Below are positions 8,339 through 18,197 of a stretch of 64,000 nucleotides of DNA, one piece after another (within the stretch, counting starts at the first letter, position 1; the number at the start of each line of letters is the position of its first letter). The DNA is from Mesorhizobium sp. M9A.F.Ca.ET.002.03.1.2 (GTDB lineage: Bacteria; Pseudomonadota; Alphaproteobacteria; Rhizobiales; Rhizobiaceae). The notes under the pieces were generated by a model. That model saw only the letters and a list, made by a program, of their open reading frames with translations. It had not been told where the DNA came from and made no database searches. Made by a program: the position numbers and the translations under genes. The stretch lies in assembly GCF_003952365.1 (NCBI RefSeq), contig NZ_CP034443.1:1171001-1235000 (forward strand), written 5' to 3'.

Positions 8339-11300
8339 TTATTGCTGTTTGGCTATTGTCGGCGTCTCGCCCGTATCCTGCCCAGTGTCCTGTTTGGCCG
8401 CCCTGCCCTTGAAGATGCGTCGCACCGTGACGAACAGCAGCGGCACGAGGAACACGCCGATCACGGTCGCAGCGATCATGCCGCCCATGACGCCGATGCC
8501 GACGGAGTTCTGCGCCCCCGAGCCGGCGCCACTGGCGATCGCCAGCGGCGTCACGCCGAGGATGAAGGCCAGCGACGTCATCAGGATCGGTCGCAGCCTT
8601 TGTCGCGCCGCGTCCAGCGTCGCCTCGACAAGACCCATGCCGGCGGTCTGCCGCTCGATGGCGAACTCGACGATGAGGATGGCGTTCTTGGCGGCAAGCC
8701 CTATCGTGGTCAGCAACCCGACCTTGAAATAGACGTCGTTGGTCTGGCCGAACAGGGTCGCCGCCAGCAACGCGCCGAAGATGCCGATCGGCACCGACAG
8801 CATGACCGCGAACGGGATCGACCAGCTTTCGTAAAGCGCGGCCAGGCACAGGAACACGACCAGCGCCGAAATCGCATACAGCGACAGCGCCTGGTTGCCT
8901 GAAAGCTTCTCCTGATGCGACAGTCCGGTCCATTCGTGGGAATATCCGGCGGGCAGCTGCGCCACCAGCCTGTCGATCTCGTCCATCGCCGCACCCGAAC
9001 TGACGCCCGTGGCCGCCGCGCCCTGGATCTCGACCGCCGCCGACCCGTTATAGCGTTCGAGCCTGGGCGAGCCGAATGTCCAGTGGCTGGAGGCGAAGGC
9101 CGAGAACGGCACCATGGCGTCGCCGGAGTTGCGGACTTGCCATTTGTCGAGATCTTCCGGCTGCATGCGGAAGTCCGGATCAGACTGCAGATAGACAGGC
9201 TTCACCCGGCCGCGATCGATGAAGTCGTTGACGTAGTCGCTGCCCCAGGCGGTCGACAGCGTGTTGTTGATGTCGGCGAGGCTGATGCCGAGCGCGCTGG
9301 CCTTTTCCTGGTCGATATCGACCGAAAATTGCGGCTGGTCCTCCTGGCCGTTGGGGCGTGTGTTGGCGAGCAGCGTGCTCTTCGCGGCCAAGCCGAGAAG
9401 CTGGTTGCGCGTCTGGATCAACGCCTCATGGCCGGCGCCATTGACATCCTGCAGGTAGAAATCGAAGCCGTTGGTGTTGCCGAAACCCTGGATGGCGGGT
9501 GGGGCGAGGGCGAAGACCTGGGCATCCCTGATCTTGGAGAAGGCGCCCATGGCGCGGCCGGCGACCGCAGACACGGAAAGGGCCGAGGTCTTGCGCTGGT
9601 CGAAATCCTTCATCCGCACGAAGGCGATGCCGACATTCTGCCCGGCGCCGCCGAAGCCGAAGCCGGAAGCCGTGAACACGCCTTCGACCGCGTCCTTCTC
9701 TTCGTTCAGATAGTGGTTGGTCACCTCAGCCAGCACGCGCTCGGTACGGTCCTGCGTCGCGCCGACCGGCAGCGATGCGCTGGTGATCAGGATGCCCTGA
9801 TCCTCATCCGGCAGGAACGAGCTCGGCAGCCGGGCAAACATCCAGCCCATGGCGATGACGATGGCGAGGAACACGGCGAGGAAGCGCCAGGAACGGTTGA
9901 TGATGCCGTGCGAGCCGTCGCGGTAGGCGATGGTGCCGCGATCGAACATGCGGTTGAACCAGCCGAACGGACCCCTTTGCGTCGCATGGTCCTTGGCAGG
10001 GCGCAGGATGGTGGCGCAGAGCGCCGGCGTCAGCACCAGTGCCACCAGCACCGAGAGCACCATCGCCGAGACGATGGTGACGGAGAATTGCCGGTAGATG
10101 ATGCCGGTGGAGCCGCCGAAGAAGGCCATCGGCACGAACACGGCCGACAGCACGGTGGCGATGCCGATCAGCGCGCCGGTGATCTCGTTCATCGATTTGC
10201 GCGTCGCCTCCTTCGGCGGCAGGCCTTCCTCCTGCATGACGCGCTCGACATTCTCGACCACGACGATGGCGTCGTCGACAAGCAGGCCGATGGCCAGAAC
10301 CATGGCGAACATGGTGAGCGTGTTGATCGAATAGCCGAAGAAGGAGAGCACGCCGAACGTGCCGAGCAGCACCACCGGCACGGCAATCGTCGGAATGATG
10401 GTCGCGCGGAAATTCTGCAGGAAGACGAACATCACCAGGAACACGAGCACGATCGCTTCGGCGAGCGTCTTCACCACTTCCTCGATCGACAGGCGCACGA
10501 AGGGCGAGGTGTCGTACGGGTAGACGACCTCGACGCCTTGCGGGAAGGTCGAACTCAGGCGATTGATCGTCGTGCGTACCGCTTCCGCCGTGTTGATCGC
10601 GTTGGCGCCGGTCGCCAGGCTGACGGCGACGCCGGCGGCCGGGTTGCCGTTGTAATGGGCTTGGGTGGTGTAGCTTTCGGCGCCGATCTCGACCTTGGCG
10701 ACATCGTTCAGCCGCACCAGCGAGCCGTCGGTATTGCTCTTCAGGATGATGTTGCGGAACTGCTCGGCGGTCTGCAGCCGGCTCTTCGCCGTCACCGTGG
10801 CGTTGAGCTGTTGGCCCTTGCGCGCCGGGAGGCCGCCGAGCTGGCCGGCCGAAACCTGCGTGTTCTGCGCCTCGACGGCCGTGGCGACATCGCTCGGCAT
10901 CAGCGAATATTGCGCTAGTTTGTCCGGGTCGAGCCAGATGCGCATGGCATAGCCGGAGCCGAAAAGCTGCGTCGAGCCGACGCCTTCGACGCGCTTCAGC
11001 GTGTCGTTGACGGTTGAGTCAACATAGTCCGCGAGGTCGGTCGAGTTCATCTTGCCATCGCTGGAGACGAAGCCGACGACCATCAGGAAGCCGGTCGAGG
11101 ATTTGGAGACGGTGATGCCGTTGTTCTGGACCACCTGCGGCAGCTGCGACTGCACGAGCTGCAGCTTGTTCTGCGTCTGAACCTGGGCGGTGTCCGCGTT
11201 GGCGCCGCTGGTGAAGGTCAGCGTGATCGAGGCCTCTCCGGTCGAGGTCGACGTCGCCGTCATATAGTCGAGATTGTCGATGCCGGTCATGCCTTGCTCG

Positions 11301-11494
11301 ATGACCTTGGTCACCGAGTTCTCGACGGTCTGGGCGTCGGCGCCGGGATAGCTGGCGCTGATGTTGACCGTGGTTGGAGCGATCTGCGGGTATTGCGAGA
11401 TCGGCAGCGATTGCAGCGCCAAGAGGCCGCCCAGCATGATCACGATGGCGATCACCCAGGCGAAGATCGGCCGGTTGATGAAGAATCCCGACAT
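8339..11494 (-). CDS. RND efflux pump, HAE1/AcrB family (pump 1)
   Basis: A 1051-residue inner-membrane proton-driven drug pump. It begins [17 protein letters not shown], the standard start of AcrB-like proteins. The proton relay is present: [13 protein letters not shown] in TM4 (two Asp) and [14 protein letters not shown] in TM10 (Lys). Large periplasmic loops with [11 protein letters not shown] and [10 protein letters not shown] are in place. The length matches the family (about 1040-1050). The start is 4 bases after the adaptor stop, so it is co-translated with the adaptor at 11499-12785. Substrates cannot be told from sequence; multidrug or aromatic compounds are typical. Confidence 0.95.
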   Translation of the reverse strand: MSGFFINRPIFAWVIAIVIMLGGLLALQSLPISQYPQIAPTTVNISASYPGADAQTVENSVTKVIEQGMTGIDNLDYMTATSTSTGEASITLTFTSGANADTAQVQTQNKLQLVQSQLPQVVQNNGITVSKSSTGFLMVVGFVSSDGKMNSTDLADYVDSTVNDTLKRVEGVGSTQLFGSGYAMRIWLDPDKLAQYSLMPSDVATAVEAQNTQVSAGQLGGLPARKGQQLNATVTAKSRLQTAEQFRNIILKSNTDGSLVRLNDVAKVEIGAESYTTQAHYNGNPAAGVAVSLATGANAINTAEAVRTTINRLSSTFPQGVEVVYPYDTSPFVRLSIEEVVKTLAEAIVLVFLVMFVFLQNFRATIIPTIAVPVVLLGTFGVLSFFGYSINTLTMFAMVLAIGLLVDDAIVVVENVERVMQEEGLPPKEATRKSMNEITGALIGIATVLSAVFVPMAFFGGSTGIIYRQFSVTIVSAMVLSVLVALVLTPALCATILRPAKDHATQRGPFGWFNRMFDRGTIAYRDGSHGIINRSWRFLAVFLAIVIAMGWMFARLPSSFLPDEDQGILITSASLPVGATQDRTERVLAEVTNHYLNEEKDAVEGVFTASGFGFGGAGQNVGIAFVRMKDFDQRKTSALSVSAVAGRAMGAFSKIRDAQVFALAPPAIQGFGNTNGFDFYLQDVNGAGHEALIQTRNQLLGLAAKSTLLANTRPNGQEDQPQFSVDIDQEKASALGISLADINNTLSTAWGSDYVNDFIDRGRVKPVYLQSDPDFRMQPEDLDKWQVRNSGDAMVPFSAFASSHWTFGSPRLERYNGSAAVEIQGAAATGVSSGAAMDEIDRLVAQLPAGYSHEWTGLSHQEKLSGNQALSLYAISALVVFLCLAALYESWSIPFAVMLSVPIGIFGALLAATLFGQTNDVYFKVGLLTTIGLAAKNAILIVEFAIERQTAGMGLVEATLDAARQRLRPILMTSLAFILGVTPLAIASGAGSGAQNSVGIGVMGGMIAATVIGVFLVPLLFVTVRRIFKGRAAKQDTGQDTGETPTIAKQQ

Positions 11495-11498
11495 CGCT

Positions 11499-12785
11499 TC
11501 AGTTCCCGGTTGCGCCGGAGGCCGGCTGCTTGGCGGCACCGGCGGCATTGCCGCCGGCGGCGGTCGCCGAGGCGGAATTCTGCTCGCGGTCCTTGATCTC
11601 GCCGGTCGTCTCGTCGATCGTCACTTCGACCGCGGTCGCGTCGCCTCCGGCGCGCACCAGCTGCAGGCCCTCGACGATGACGCGGTCACCGTCGCCGACG
11701 CCGGAATCCACCAGCCAGTTGTTGCCGACGCTGTTGCGCACGCTGAGCACACGCTGCTCGACCTTGCCCTGGGCATTGACGACCATGGCCGTCGCCTGGC
11801 CCTTGGGGTCGCGGGTGACGCCGCGCTGCGGCACTAGGAAGCTGTTTTGGGCGACGCCTTCCTCGACGATGGCGCGCACATACATGCCGGGCAAGAGCAG
11901 CCGGTCGGGATTGGGGAACTGGGCTCTGAGTGCGAAGGTGCCGGTCGACTGGTCGACATTGGCGCCGGCGAATTCCAGCTTGCCGTTCTGCGCGTAGATG
12001 GTGCCGTTGTCGAGCTTCAGCTTGACGCTCACATTGGTCCCGCTGAATTTCAGCCGGCCTTCGTTGATCGCCTGGCGCAGATTGAGCAGGTTGGTGCTCG
12101 ACTGCGTGACGTCGACATTGATCGGATCGAGCGAGCGAATGGTGGTCAGCACCGTTTCCTGGTTGGCGGTGACCAAGGCTCCCGGCGTCAATGTCGATTT
12201 GTCGATCCTTCCGGCGATCGGCGCGGTGATCGAGGTGCGATTGAGGCTGATCTTCGCGGTTTCGACGCTGGCCTTGGCCGACGCGACGTCGGCCTGCGCC
12301 TGCGCCAGCGTCGCCGCGGCATCGTCATAATCCTGCTTCGAGACGACGTTCTGCTTCAGCAGCCCGGCATAGCGGTCGAACTTGGCCTGGGCGGTGGGCA
12401 CCGCGGCTTCAGCCTTCTGCCGGGCCGCGACGGCGCTGTCATAGGCGGCCTGATAGCTCGCCGGGTCGATGAGGTAGAGCGGCTGCCCCGCCACCACCTC
12501 GGCACCCTCCTGAAACAGGCGCTGCTGGATGATGCCATCGACCTGCGGACGCACCTCGGCGATGAGGGAGGCGGCGGTGCGGCCCGGCAGTTCGGCGGTG
12601 ATCGCAACCGACTGCGGATGCAGCGTCACGACGCCGACCTCGGGCCTGCCGGCACCCCCCATGCCTGCAGGGGCGTTGCTCTGCTCCTGCGAGCAGGCAA
12701 CCAGAAGAAGCGCCGCGCACAGCATTCCGGCCCAGGGCGGGAGCCGGCGTACCGGCAACGGAGACTGACTAGACTGGATGCGCAT
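11499..12785 (-). CDS. RND periplasmic adaptor lipoprotein (MFP) for pump 1
   Basis: A 428-residue membrane-fusion protein. A lipoprotein signal is visible ([15 protein letters not shown]). The barrel-sandwich half motifs are [23 protein letters not shown] and [17 protein letters not shown], separated by a long Ala/Gln-rich helical hairpin (about 105-175). The tail after about residue 395 is Ala/Gly-rich and disordered. It should link pump 1 to the outer-membrane channel. The start overlaps the end of pump 2 by 17 bases, so it is in one transcript with the second pair. Confidence 0.93.
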   Translation of the reverse strand: MRIQSSQSPLPVRRLPPWAGMLCAALLLVACSQEQSNAPAGMGGAGRPEVGVVTLHPQSVAITAELPGRTAASLIAEVRPQVDGIIQQRLFQEGAEVVAGQPLYLIDPASYQAAYDSAVAARQKAEAAVPTAQAKFDRYAGLLKQNVVSKQDYDDAAATLAQAQADVASAKASVETAKISLNRTSITAPIAGRIDKSTLTPGALVTANQETVLTTIRSLDPINVDVTQSSTNLLNLRQAINEGRLKFSGTNVSVKLKLDNGTIYAQNGKLEFAGANVDQSTGTFALRAQFPNPDRLLLPGMYVRAIVEEGVAQNSFLVPQRGVTRDPKGQATAMVVNAQGKVEQRVLSVRNSVGNNWLVDSGVGDGDRVIVEGLQLVRAGGDATAVEVTIDETTGEIKDREQNSASATAAGGNAAGAAKQPASGATGN

Positions 12786-15700
12786 GGCCTGGATCTTTCC
12801 CTGAAATTACTGAAGCCGCCTGGCTGCCGGCATCGGATGGTTCCACCAGGAGCCGGCTGAGATGCCGGCCGAGGAAGCGCTGGATGTCATCCATGAAGGT
12901 GTAGACCACCGGCACGTAGACGAGACTGAGCAGGGTCGAGGAGATGAGTCCGCCGATCACTGCGATCGCCATCGGCGCGCGCGTCTCGGCGTCGGCGCCG
13001 ATGCCAAGCGCGATCGGCAGCATGCCGGCGCCCATGGCGATCGACGTCATGACGATCGGCCGCGCCCGCTTGCGCGCGGCGTCGAGCAGTGCCTCGAAGC
13101 GACTCATGCCGCGCTCCTTCTCCGCCATCAGAGCGTACTCTACGAGCAGGATCGAGTTTTTGGCCGCGATGCCAATCAGCATCAAAATGCCGATCAGCGG
13201 CGATATGCCAAGCGCCTTGCCGGTGATCAGCAAGAAACCCAGAGCACCGCCGACCGACAGTGGCAGCGCCACCAGGATCGTCACCGGCTGCACGAAGCCG
13301 CGGAAAAGCAGGACCAGCGTCAGGTACATCAGCAGGATACCGGCGGCGATCGCCGTGGCAAAGCCTGAGAACAGTTCCTGCATGCGGGCGGCGTCGCCGC
13401 GCGCCAGTTCATGCAAGCCCGCCGGCAAGTTCCGCATGGCCGGTAGAGCGCGGATCGCCGTGGTCGCCTCGCCGAGCGTGATGCCCGAAAGGTCCGCCTC
13501 GACGGTGGCGCTGCGGCTGCGGTCCACCCGCGCAATGCTGTTCGGGCCGGCGCTGAAGCTGATGTCGGCGATGGCGGCAAGCGGCGCCGTGCCCTTGCTG
13601 CCGGTCAGCGGCAGGATGGCGAGCTTCGCGGGATCGTCGATGGCGCCATCGGGCAAGGTCACGACGATCGAGACCTGGCGATCGCCGAGATTGAATTTCG
13701 GCAGGCTGGTGTCGGTGTCGCCGACGGTAGCGACTTTCACGGTCTGGGCGATCTCGGTCGGGGTGATGCCGAGCTCGGCCGCCTTGGCGCTGTCGGGGCG
13801 CACGATCAGCTCCGGCTTGGTGGTCGCGGCCGTTGAGGTCGGATTGCTGAGGCCGGGAATCGACTTCATCTGGTCGATCAGCGCATCGCTGGTCTGCTGC
13901 AGCGCATCACCATTGTCGCCCACCAGTGTAATCGACACCTTGGCGCCGGAAAAACCATCGGCGCCGAACTGAACGCGGGCTCCCGCAATGTCGTTGAGCT
14001 TCGGTGAGGCCGCGGCCTCGAATTCCTGCTGGCTGACCGTCCGCTCGTCGCGCGGCTTCAGATTGACGGTGACATTAGCGCTGCGCACTTCGGCCGAGCT
14101 CGACCCACGGTTCGGTCCGCCACCCGACTCGGCCGCCGTGCCGATCGTGGCGAAGATGCCGTCGACCGCCGGATCAGCTTCCAGGCGTTTGGTGATGTCC
14201 TTGACCACGGCCGTTGTCTGCTCGATCGTCGATCCCGGCTGCAGCTCGACCGAGATCATCGAGCGGCCGCGATCGGTCGCCGCCATGAATTCGGTCGGCA
14301 GTTGCGTCGCCAGCGCCATCGAACCGGCGAAGAAAGCGATGCCGGCAAAAAGCGTGACCCAGCGATGGTCGAGCGCCTTGCGCAGCAGCCACAGATAGGT
14401 TGGCACCCAGGCCGGCGTGTCGTCTTCGCTGTGGCCGCCGGCGCGCACCAGGTAGGCGCCCATCAACGGGGTCAGCATGCGCGCCACCAGCAGCGAAAAC
14501 AGCACCGACACGCAGACCGCGACCGCGAAGCTGAAGAAGAACTTTCCGGGAATGCCGGGCATGAAGGCCACCGGCAGGAAGACGGCGACGATCGTGGCGG
14601 TGGTCGCCACCACGGCGAGCCCGATCTCGTCGGCGGCCTCGATCGCCGCCTGATAGGCGCTGACGCCGGCCTGGCGCATGTGGCGCACGATGTTCTCGAT
14701 CTCGACGATGGCGTCGTCGACGAGGATGCCCACCACCAGCGACAGGGCCAGCAGCGTGATGTTGTTGAGCGAGATGTCGAACGCCGCCATCACCGCGAAG
14801 GTCGGGATCAGCGACAGCGGCATGGCGACCGCCGACACCAGCGTCGCCCTGATGTCACGCAGGAACAGCCAGACGACGCCGATGGCAAGCAGCGCGCCGA
14901 GCCACAGCGCCTCGAACGCCGCATCGTAGCTTTCCCTTACGAAGCCGGAAGACGAGGTGACCTCGGTGAACTTTGCCGCGCTCGTCTTCGAACCCATCTC
15001 GGCGATCGCGGCGCGCGCGGCCTTGACCACGTCGATCTCGCTCGAGCCGACGGACCTGTAGATGTTGAAGGCGACGACCTCCCTGCCGTCGAGATAGGCG
15101 GACTGGCGCGGCTTTTCCCAGCTGTCGACCACCTTGCCGAGGTCGGAGAGTTTGACGTCGCCGGCTTTCGAGAACGCAACGCGCGTATCGGCCAGCGCCT
15201 CGACGGTGGTGACGCTGCCCAGCGTGCGCACCGACTGCTCCTGGCTGCCGATGGTGGTGCGGCCGCCCGGCTGGTTGACGTTGATGGACGCGAGCGTCTG
15301 GCTGACATCGCCGGCGCTGATCCCAAGTGCTGCAAGCCGGTCGGGATCGAGTTCGACGCGGATGACCCGGTCGACGCCGCCCGAACGGGTGATCTTGGAC
15401 ACGCCGTCGACGCCGAGCATCGCCTTGGCGACGTCATTGTCGATGTACCAGCTCAGCGCGTCGGGCGACATCGCTGGCGCCTCGACCACATAGGTCAGCA
15501 CCGAATTGCCCGTCGCATTGACCTTCGCCACCACCGGCGCCTGGGCGGCCGCCGGCAGGCTGGACTGCACGCCGGAAACCGCATTGCGCACATCGTTGGC
15601 GGCGGTCTCGGGATCGGTGTCGAGCGTGAACTCGACCGTGGTGACCGAGGAGCCTTCGCTGAGCGAGGTCGAGACGTCGTCGACGCCGTCCAGGCTGGCC

Positions 15701-15915
15701 ACGGCGTTCTCGATGACCTGCGCGACCTGCACTTCCATCTCGCTCGGCGCCGCACCCGCCTGCGTCACCGTGACGGTGACCGTCGGCAGGTCGATGTCAG
15801 GCATGTTGTTGGTGCGCAGTTGCATGAAGCCGTAGAGGCCGGCAATCGTCAGCGACAGGAACAGGACGATGGTCGGAACCGGATTGCGGATCGACCAGGA
15901 GGAAATGGCGTTCAT
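12769..15915 (-). CDS. RND efflux pump, HAE1-like (pump 2)
   Basis: A 1048-residue RND transporter that diverges from pump 1. It starts MNAISSWSIRNPVPTIVLF. The relay residues are present in VVGILVDDAIVEIENIVRH (TM4) and GIAAKNSILLVEYALM (TM10). Its periplasmic loops (TNNMPDIDLPTVTVTV) place it nearer the MdtB-like and environmental multidrug branch than AcrB. Both pumps sit in the same operon, so they may form a mixed MdtBC-like trimer or two separate homotrimers sharing one outer-membrane channel. No sign of truncation. Confidence 0.93.
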   Translation of the reverse strand: MNAISSWSIRNPVPTIVLFLSLTIAGLYGFMQLRTNNMPDIDLPTVTVTVTQAGAAPSEMEVQVAQVIENAVASLDGVDDVSTSLSEGSSVTTVEFTLDTDPETAANDVRNAVSGVQSSLPAAAQAPVVAKVNATGNSVLTYVVEAPAMSPDALSWYIDNDVAKAMLGVDGVSKITRSGGVDRVIRVELDPDRLAALGISAGDVSQTLASINVNQPGGRTTIGSQEQSVRTLGSVTTVEALADTRVAFSKAGDVKLSDLGKVVDSWEKPRQSAYLDGREVVAFNIYRSVGSSEIDVVKAARAAIAEMGSKTSAAKFTEVTSSSGFVRESYDAAFEALWLGALLAIGVVWLFLRDIRATLVSAVAMPLSLIPTFAVMAAFDISLNNITLLALSLVVGILVDDAIVEIENIVRHMRQAGVSAYQAAIEAADEIGLAVVATTATIVAVFLPVAFMPGIPGKFFFSFAVAVCVSVLFSLLVARMLTPLMGAYLVRAGGHSEDDTPAWVPTYLWLLRKALDHRWVTLFAGIAFFAGSMALATQLPTEFMAATDRGRSMISVELQPGSTIEQTTAVVKDITKRLEADPAVDGIFATIGTAAESGGGPNRGSSSAEVRSANVTVNLKPRDERTVSQQEFEAAASPKLNDIAGARVQFGADGFSGAKVSITLVGDNGDALQQTSDALIDQMKSIPGLSNPTSTAATTKPELIVRPDSAKAAELGITPTEIAQTVKVATVGDTDTSLPKFNLGDRQVSIVVTLPDGAIDDPAKLAILPLTGSKGTAPLAAIADISFSAGPNSIARVDRSRSATVEADLSGITLGEATTAIRALPAMRNLPAGLHELARGDAARMQELFSGFATAIAAGILLMYLTLVLLFRGFVQPVTILVALPLSVGGALGFLLITGKALGISPLIGILMLIGIAAKNSILLVEYALMAEKERGMSRFEALLDAARKRARPIVMTSIAMGAGMLPIALGIGADAETRAPMAIAVIGGLISSTLLSLVYVPVVYTFMDDIQRFLGRHLSRLLVEPSDAGSQAASVISGKDPGHAHPV

Positions 15916-17081
15916 CGCGCCGTCTCCGCGCTCGACACGGCCTGGTCGCTGTCGCCCGCTGCAACGCGAACGAGATTGCCGTCATTGAGCAGGCCGGCGC
16001 CAGAGACGACGACGCTCTCGCCCTCGCTCAGCCCGGACACAATGGCGACGCGGCCATCCCAGTGGCTGCCGGTCTCGACGCTACGCGCCGCGACCTTGCC
16101 ATCCTTGCCGACGACAAAGACTCCCGGTCTGCCGTCGCGCCAGGTCATGGCGCTTTCGGCAACGTTCAGCACCTCCGCCGTGGACGTGGCGATCGAGACG
16201 CGGGCAAACATGCCGGGCTTGAGCCCGGAATTGTCCTGCGGCGCGACATAGACCGTGCCCAGCCTTGTGGTGCCGTCGACATTCTCGGCGATCGAGCCGA
16301 CCTTGCCGGAAGACACCTTGCCGGAAGCGTCGGTGATGGTCGCCGCCTGGCCGGTCGTGATCGAGGCCAGGTTTTTCTCGGGCACTTGCACGGCGACCTC
16401 GACCTTGCCGTCGCGCACGATTCTCATCAGTTCCGTGCCGGATTGAACGATGGACCCGGCAACCGCCGGCCTGGTGGAAACCGTGCCGTCGAAGGGAGCA
16501 TGGATTTCTGTGCGCGCGAGTTGCGCGGCGATATTGTCCGCCGCCGCCTCGGCCTGCGCGAGCTGCGCCTGGCTGGTCTTGACCGTGGTTGCTTTTTCCT
16601 CGGCCGTCTCGGCGCTGATCGCATTGCTGGCGATGAGCTTCCTGGCACGGGCCGCCGCCGTCTCGGCCGCCTCCAGCGTGGCGCGCGCCTGCTCGGTGGC
16701 TGCCTTCTGCTCGGCAAGCTGGGCCCGCAGCACCGTATCGTCGAGGCGCGCGATCACCTCGCCCTTGCTGACATGGTCGCCTTCGGCAACGAGGACCTCG
16801 GTCAGTTGCAGGCCGCTGGTCTGCGCGCCGATCGCGGCTTCCTGCCATGCCTGGGCCGTGCCGGTGGCGGTGATCGCCGCGGCGATTTCATCCTTGCGCA
16901 CCGTTTCGACCGAAACCGTCAGCGAGGCCTGCGCGACCGCCGCCACACGGTTCGCTGCCGCGCCGGCCTCGCCCGCATCGGCATTGCCACGGCCATAGGC
17001 CTTGAGTATGGCGGCGACCGCAATGGCAAGAATGACGGCGCAAAGCAGCAGGTATTTCTTGCGCGATGAACTAGCGGCCAT
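15912..17081 (-). CDS. RND periplasmic adaptor (MFP) for pump 2
   Basis: A 389-residue adaptor with one N-terminal membrane anchor (YLLLCAVILAIAVAAIL) rather than a lipobox. It has lipoyl-like halves GAQTSGLQLTEVLVAEGDHV and IHAPFDGTVSTRPAV, joined by an Ala/Glu-rich coiled coil at about 115-185, then beta-barrel sequence. The ATG at 17081 is preceded by GGTGAA; TTG 17099 and GTG 17093 are possible earlier starts. It overlaps pump 2 by 4 bases at its end and the 65-residue gene by 11 bases at its start, all pointing to tight translational coupling. Confidence 0.92.
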   Translation of the reverse strand: MAASSSRKKYLLLCAVILAIAVAAILKAYGRGNADAGEAGAAANRVAAVAQASLTVSVETVRKDEIAAAITATGTAQAWQEAAIGAQTSGLQLTEVLVAEGDHVSKGEVIARLDDTVLRAQLAEQKAATEQARATLEAAETAAARARKLIASNAISAETAEEKATTVKTSQAQLAQAEAAADNIAAQLARTEIHAPFDGTVSTRPAVAGSIVQSGTELMRIVRDGKVEVAVQVPEKNLASITTGQAATITDASGKVSSGKVGSIAENVDGTTRLGTVYVAPQDNSGLKPGMFARVSIATSTAEVLNVAESAMTWRDGRPGVFVVGKDGKVAARSVETGSHWDGRVAIVSGLSEGESVVVSGAGLLNDGNLVRVAAGDSDQAVSSAETAR

Positions 17082-17268
17082 GGGTCTTTTCACCGTCAAC
17101 TGAATTCTCGATAAGGGGAGCGCCGAGCGAAAGCCGCCAGGTGCCGAAGACGAGCCTGGTGGCGCCGGTGAAGGCCTGCAGCGACCGCAGCGTCGCCGCC
17201 GAACCGCGGCGATGCTGCTCCGGCGCGGCCGCCATCAGCAGCCGCAGCATCAGGAACATCTCCCACAT
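17071..17268 (-). CDS. Small 65-residue protein of unknown function at head of RND operon
   Basis: MWEMFLMLRLLMAAAPEQ opens a 65-residue product with a short amphipathic or hydrophobic N-terminus (about 13 residues, too short for a clear membrane span) and a basic middle. Support is the ribosome site GAAGGAGAC 5-6 bases before the ATG and an 11-base overlap with the adaptor start downstream. It lies 73 bases after the Spy-like gene. I do not recognise a family. It could be a small pump regulator or a leader whose translation controls the adaptor. Confidence 0.55.
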   Translation of the reverse strand: MWEMFLMLRLLMAAAPEQHRRGSAATLRSLQAFTGATRLVFGTWRLSLGAPLIENSVDGEKTHGR

Positions 17269-17341
17269 GGAAGTCTCCTTCACAAAAAGGCCGGCCGGCC
17301 CGATCGCGGGGTAGGCCAAACGGGCCGGCCGGTGCAGCCGG

Positions 17342-17989
17342 TCAGAGTTGCCCGCCCGTCCGGGGTAGGGGTGGCGGAAGCGGCCTGCCAGAATCGGGCA
17401 GGCCTCCGGGGCCGGCTGCATCATCCGGCGGATTGTCCCATGGCCCTTGGGGTGGTCCATGAGGTCTGTCCGCCGAAGCAAGGATTTCGAGCTGTTCGGG
17501 CGTCAGCTTGACGCGAAGCGCGGCAATCGCCTCCTTCAGCTTTGCAGCCGAGGCGGCGCGTTGGGTCAGATCGTCTGCCAGTCCTTCCTGGAAAGCGAAG
17601 GCGCGCGGAGCCTTGGCGCCGGGCGCTTCCGCGTCGGCACCACCCGGGCCACGATCGGGCCGCGCCAGCATCGCCTGCAGCGCGCTGGTGTAGTCGCGCC
17701 AGGCGTCGAGCTGCTCCGTCCTGATGCCGATGCGCGTCTCGAGCGCGGAAAGCCGGGCGGCGAGCATCTCCGGCGGCGGCCCCATGCGGCCGGGACCAAA
17801 ACCGTCCGGTCCATGCCGCAGCGGCCCGCGCCGGCCGGGCCAGGGCATCGGGCCATGGTCCGCATCGTCCTGCCGGGCCATCGCCGGCGGTTCGTTGCCG
17901 GGCGCCGCGGCGGGGTCGGGCTGCGCCGCCAGCACGGGATGGATGGCGGCAAGCGAGAACAGGCCGAGCGCAAGAAATCTGCTTTGCAT
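17342..17989 (-). CDS. Spy/CpxP-like periplasmic protein
   Basis: A 215-residue exported protein with a signal peptide (MQSRFLALGLFSLAAIHPVLAA). A Pro/Gly/Asp-rich low-complexity stretch (about 25-75) is followed by a helical core, LSALETRIGIRTEQLDAWRDY, and LTPEQLEIL, the LTxxQ element of the Spy/CpxP family. The C-terminal tail is again Pro/Gly-rich. The ATG at 17989 has AAAGG upstream. Spy/CpxP proteins are envelope chaperones or stress sensors, often controlled by the adjacent two-component system. Here it heads the efflux operon, opposite the response regulator, which suggests envelope stress or metal/drug sensing. Confidence 0.75.
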   Translation of the reverse strand: MQSRFLALGLFSLAAIHPVLAAQPDPAAAPGNEPPAMARQDDADHGPMPWPGRRGPLRHGPDGFGPGRMGPPPEMLAARLSALETRIGIRTEQLDAWRDYTSALQAMLARPDRGPGGADAEAPGAKAPRAFAFQEGLADDLTQRAASAAKLKEAIAALRVKLTPEQLEILASADRPHGPPQGPWDNPPDDAAGPGGLPDSGRPLPPPLPRTGGQL

Positions 17990-18072
17990 GATGGTGTTCC
18001 TTTCTCTCATGCTTCGGACGGCAGGAGGATAGGGAGCATCTTTTTCCGCTTCGCTTCGGCGTATTGCCGAAG

Positions 18073-18126
18073 GTTTCCGGAAGAAGGAGATTTGTTTCCG
18101 AATGTTTCCGCGCCCGGGCCGGAAAC
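18073..18126 (+). promoter_or_regulatory. Phased GTTTCCG direct repeats, candidate response-regulator operator
   Basis: GTTTCCG occurs at 18073-18079, 18094-18100 and 18104-18110, with an inverted copy CGGAAAC at 18120-18126. The direct copies start 21 and 10 bases apart, two turns and one turn of the helix, which is the phasing used by OmpR/PhoB dimers. The site lies in the 208-base gap between the divergent Spy-like gene and the response regulator, so it could control both. No binding data can be inferred beyond this geometry. Confidence 0.5.
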
Positions 18127-18197
18127 ACTCGGTTGCAATTTTCCATGCCGCTCGGGCGTGGCTCTCGCTATATCAAGGGGCAAGCAAGGGCACGGCA

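Noticed and set aside
8915..10918. 667-codon plus-strand frame
   Set aside because: It is antisense to RND pump 1. High third-position GC leaves such long shadows in this genome; composition is His/Arg/Asp-rich as expected for a shadow.
14302..16251. 649-codon plus-strand frame
   Set aside because: Antisense to RND pump 2 and its adaptor; no ribosome site and Arg/His/Asp-rich shadow composition.
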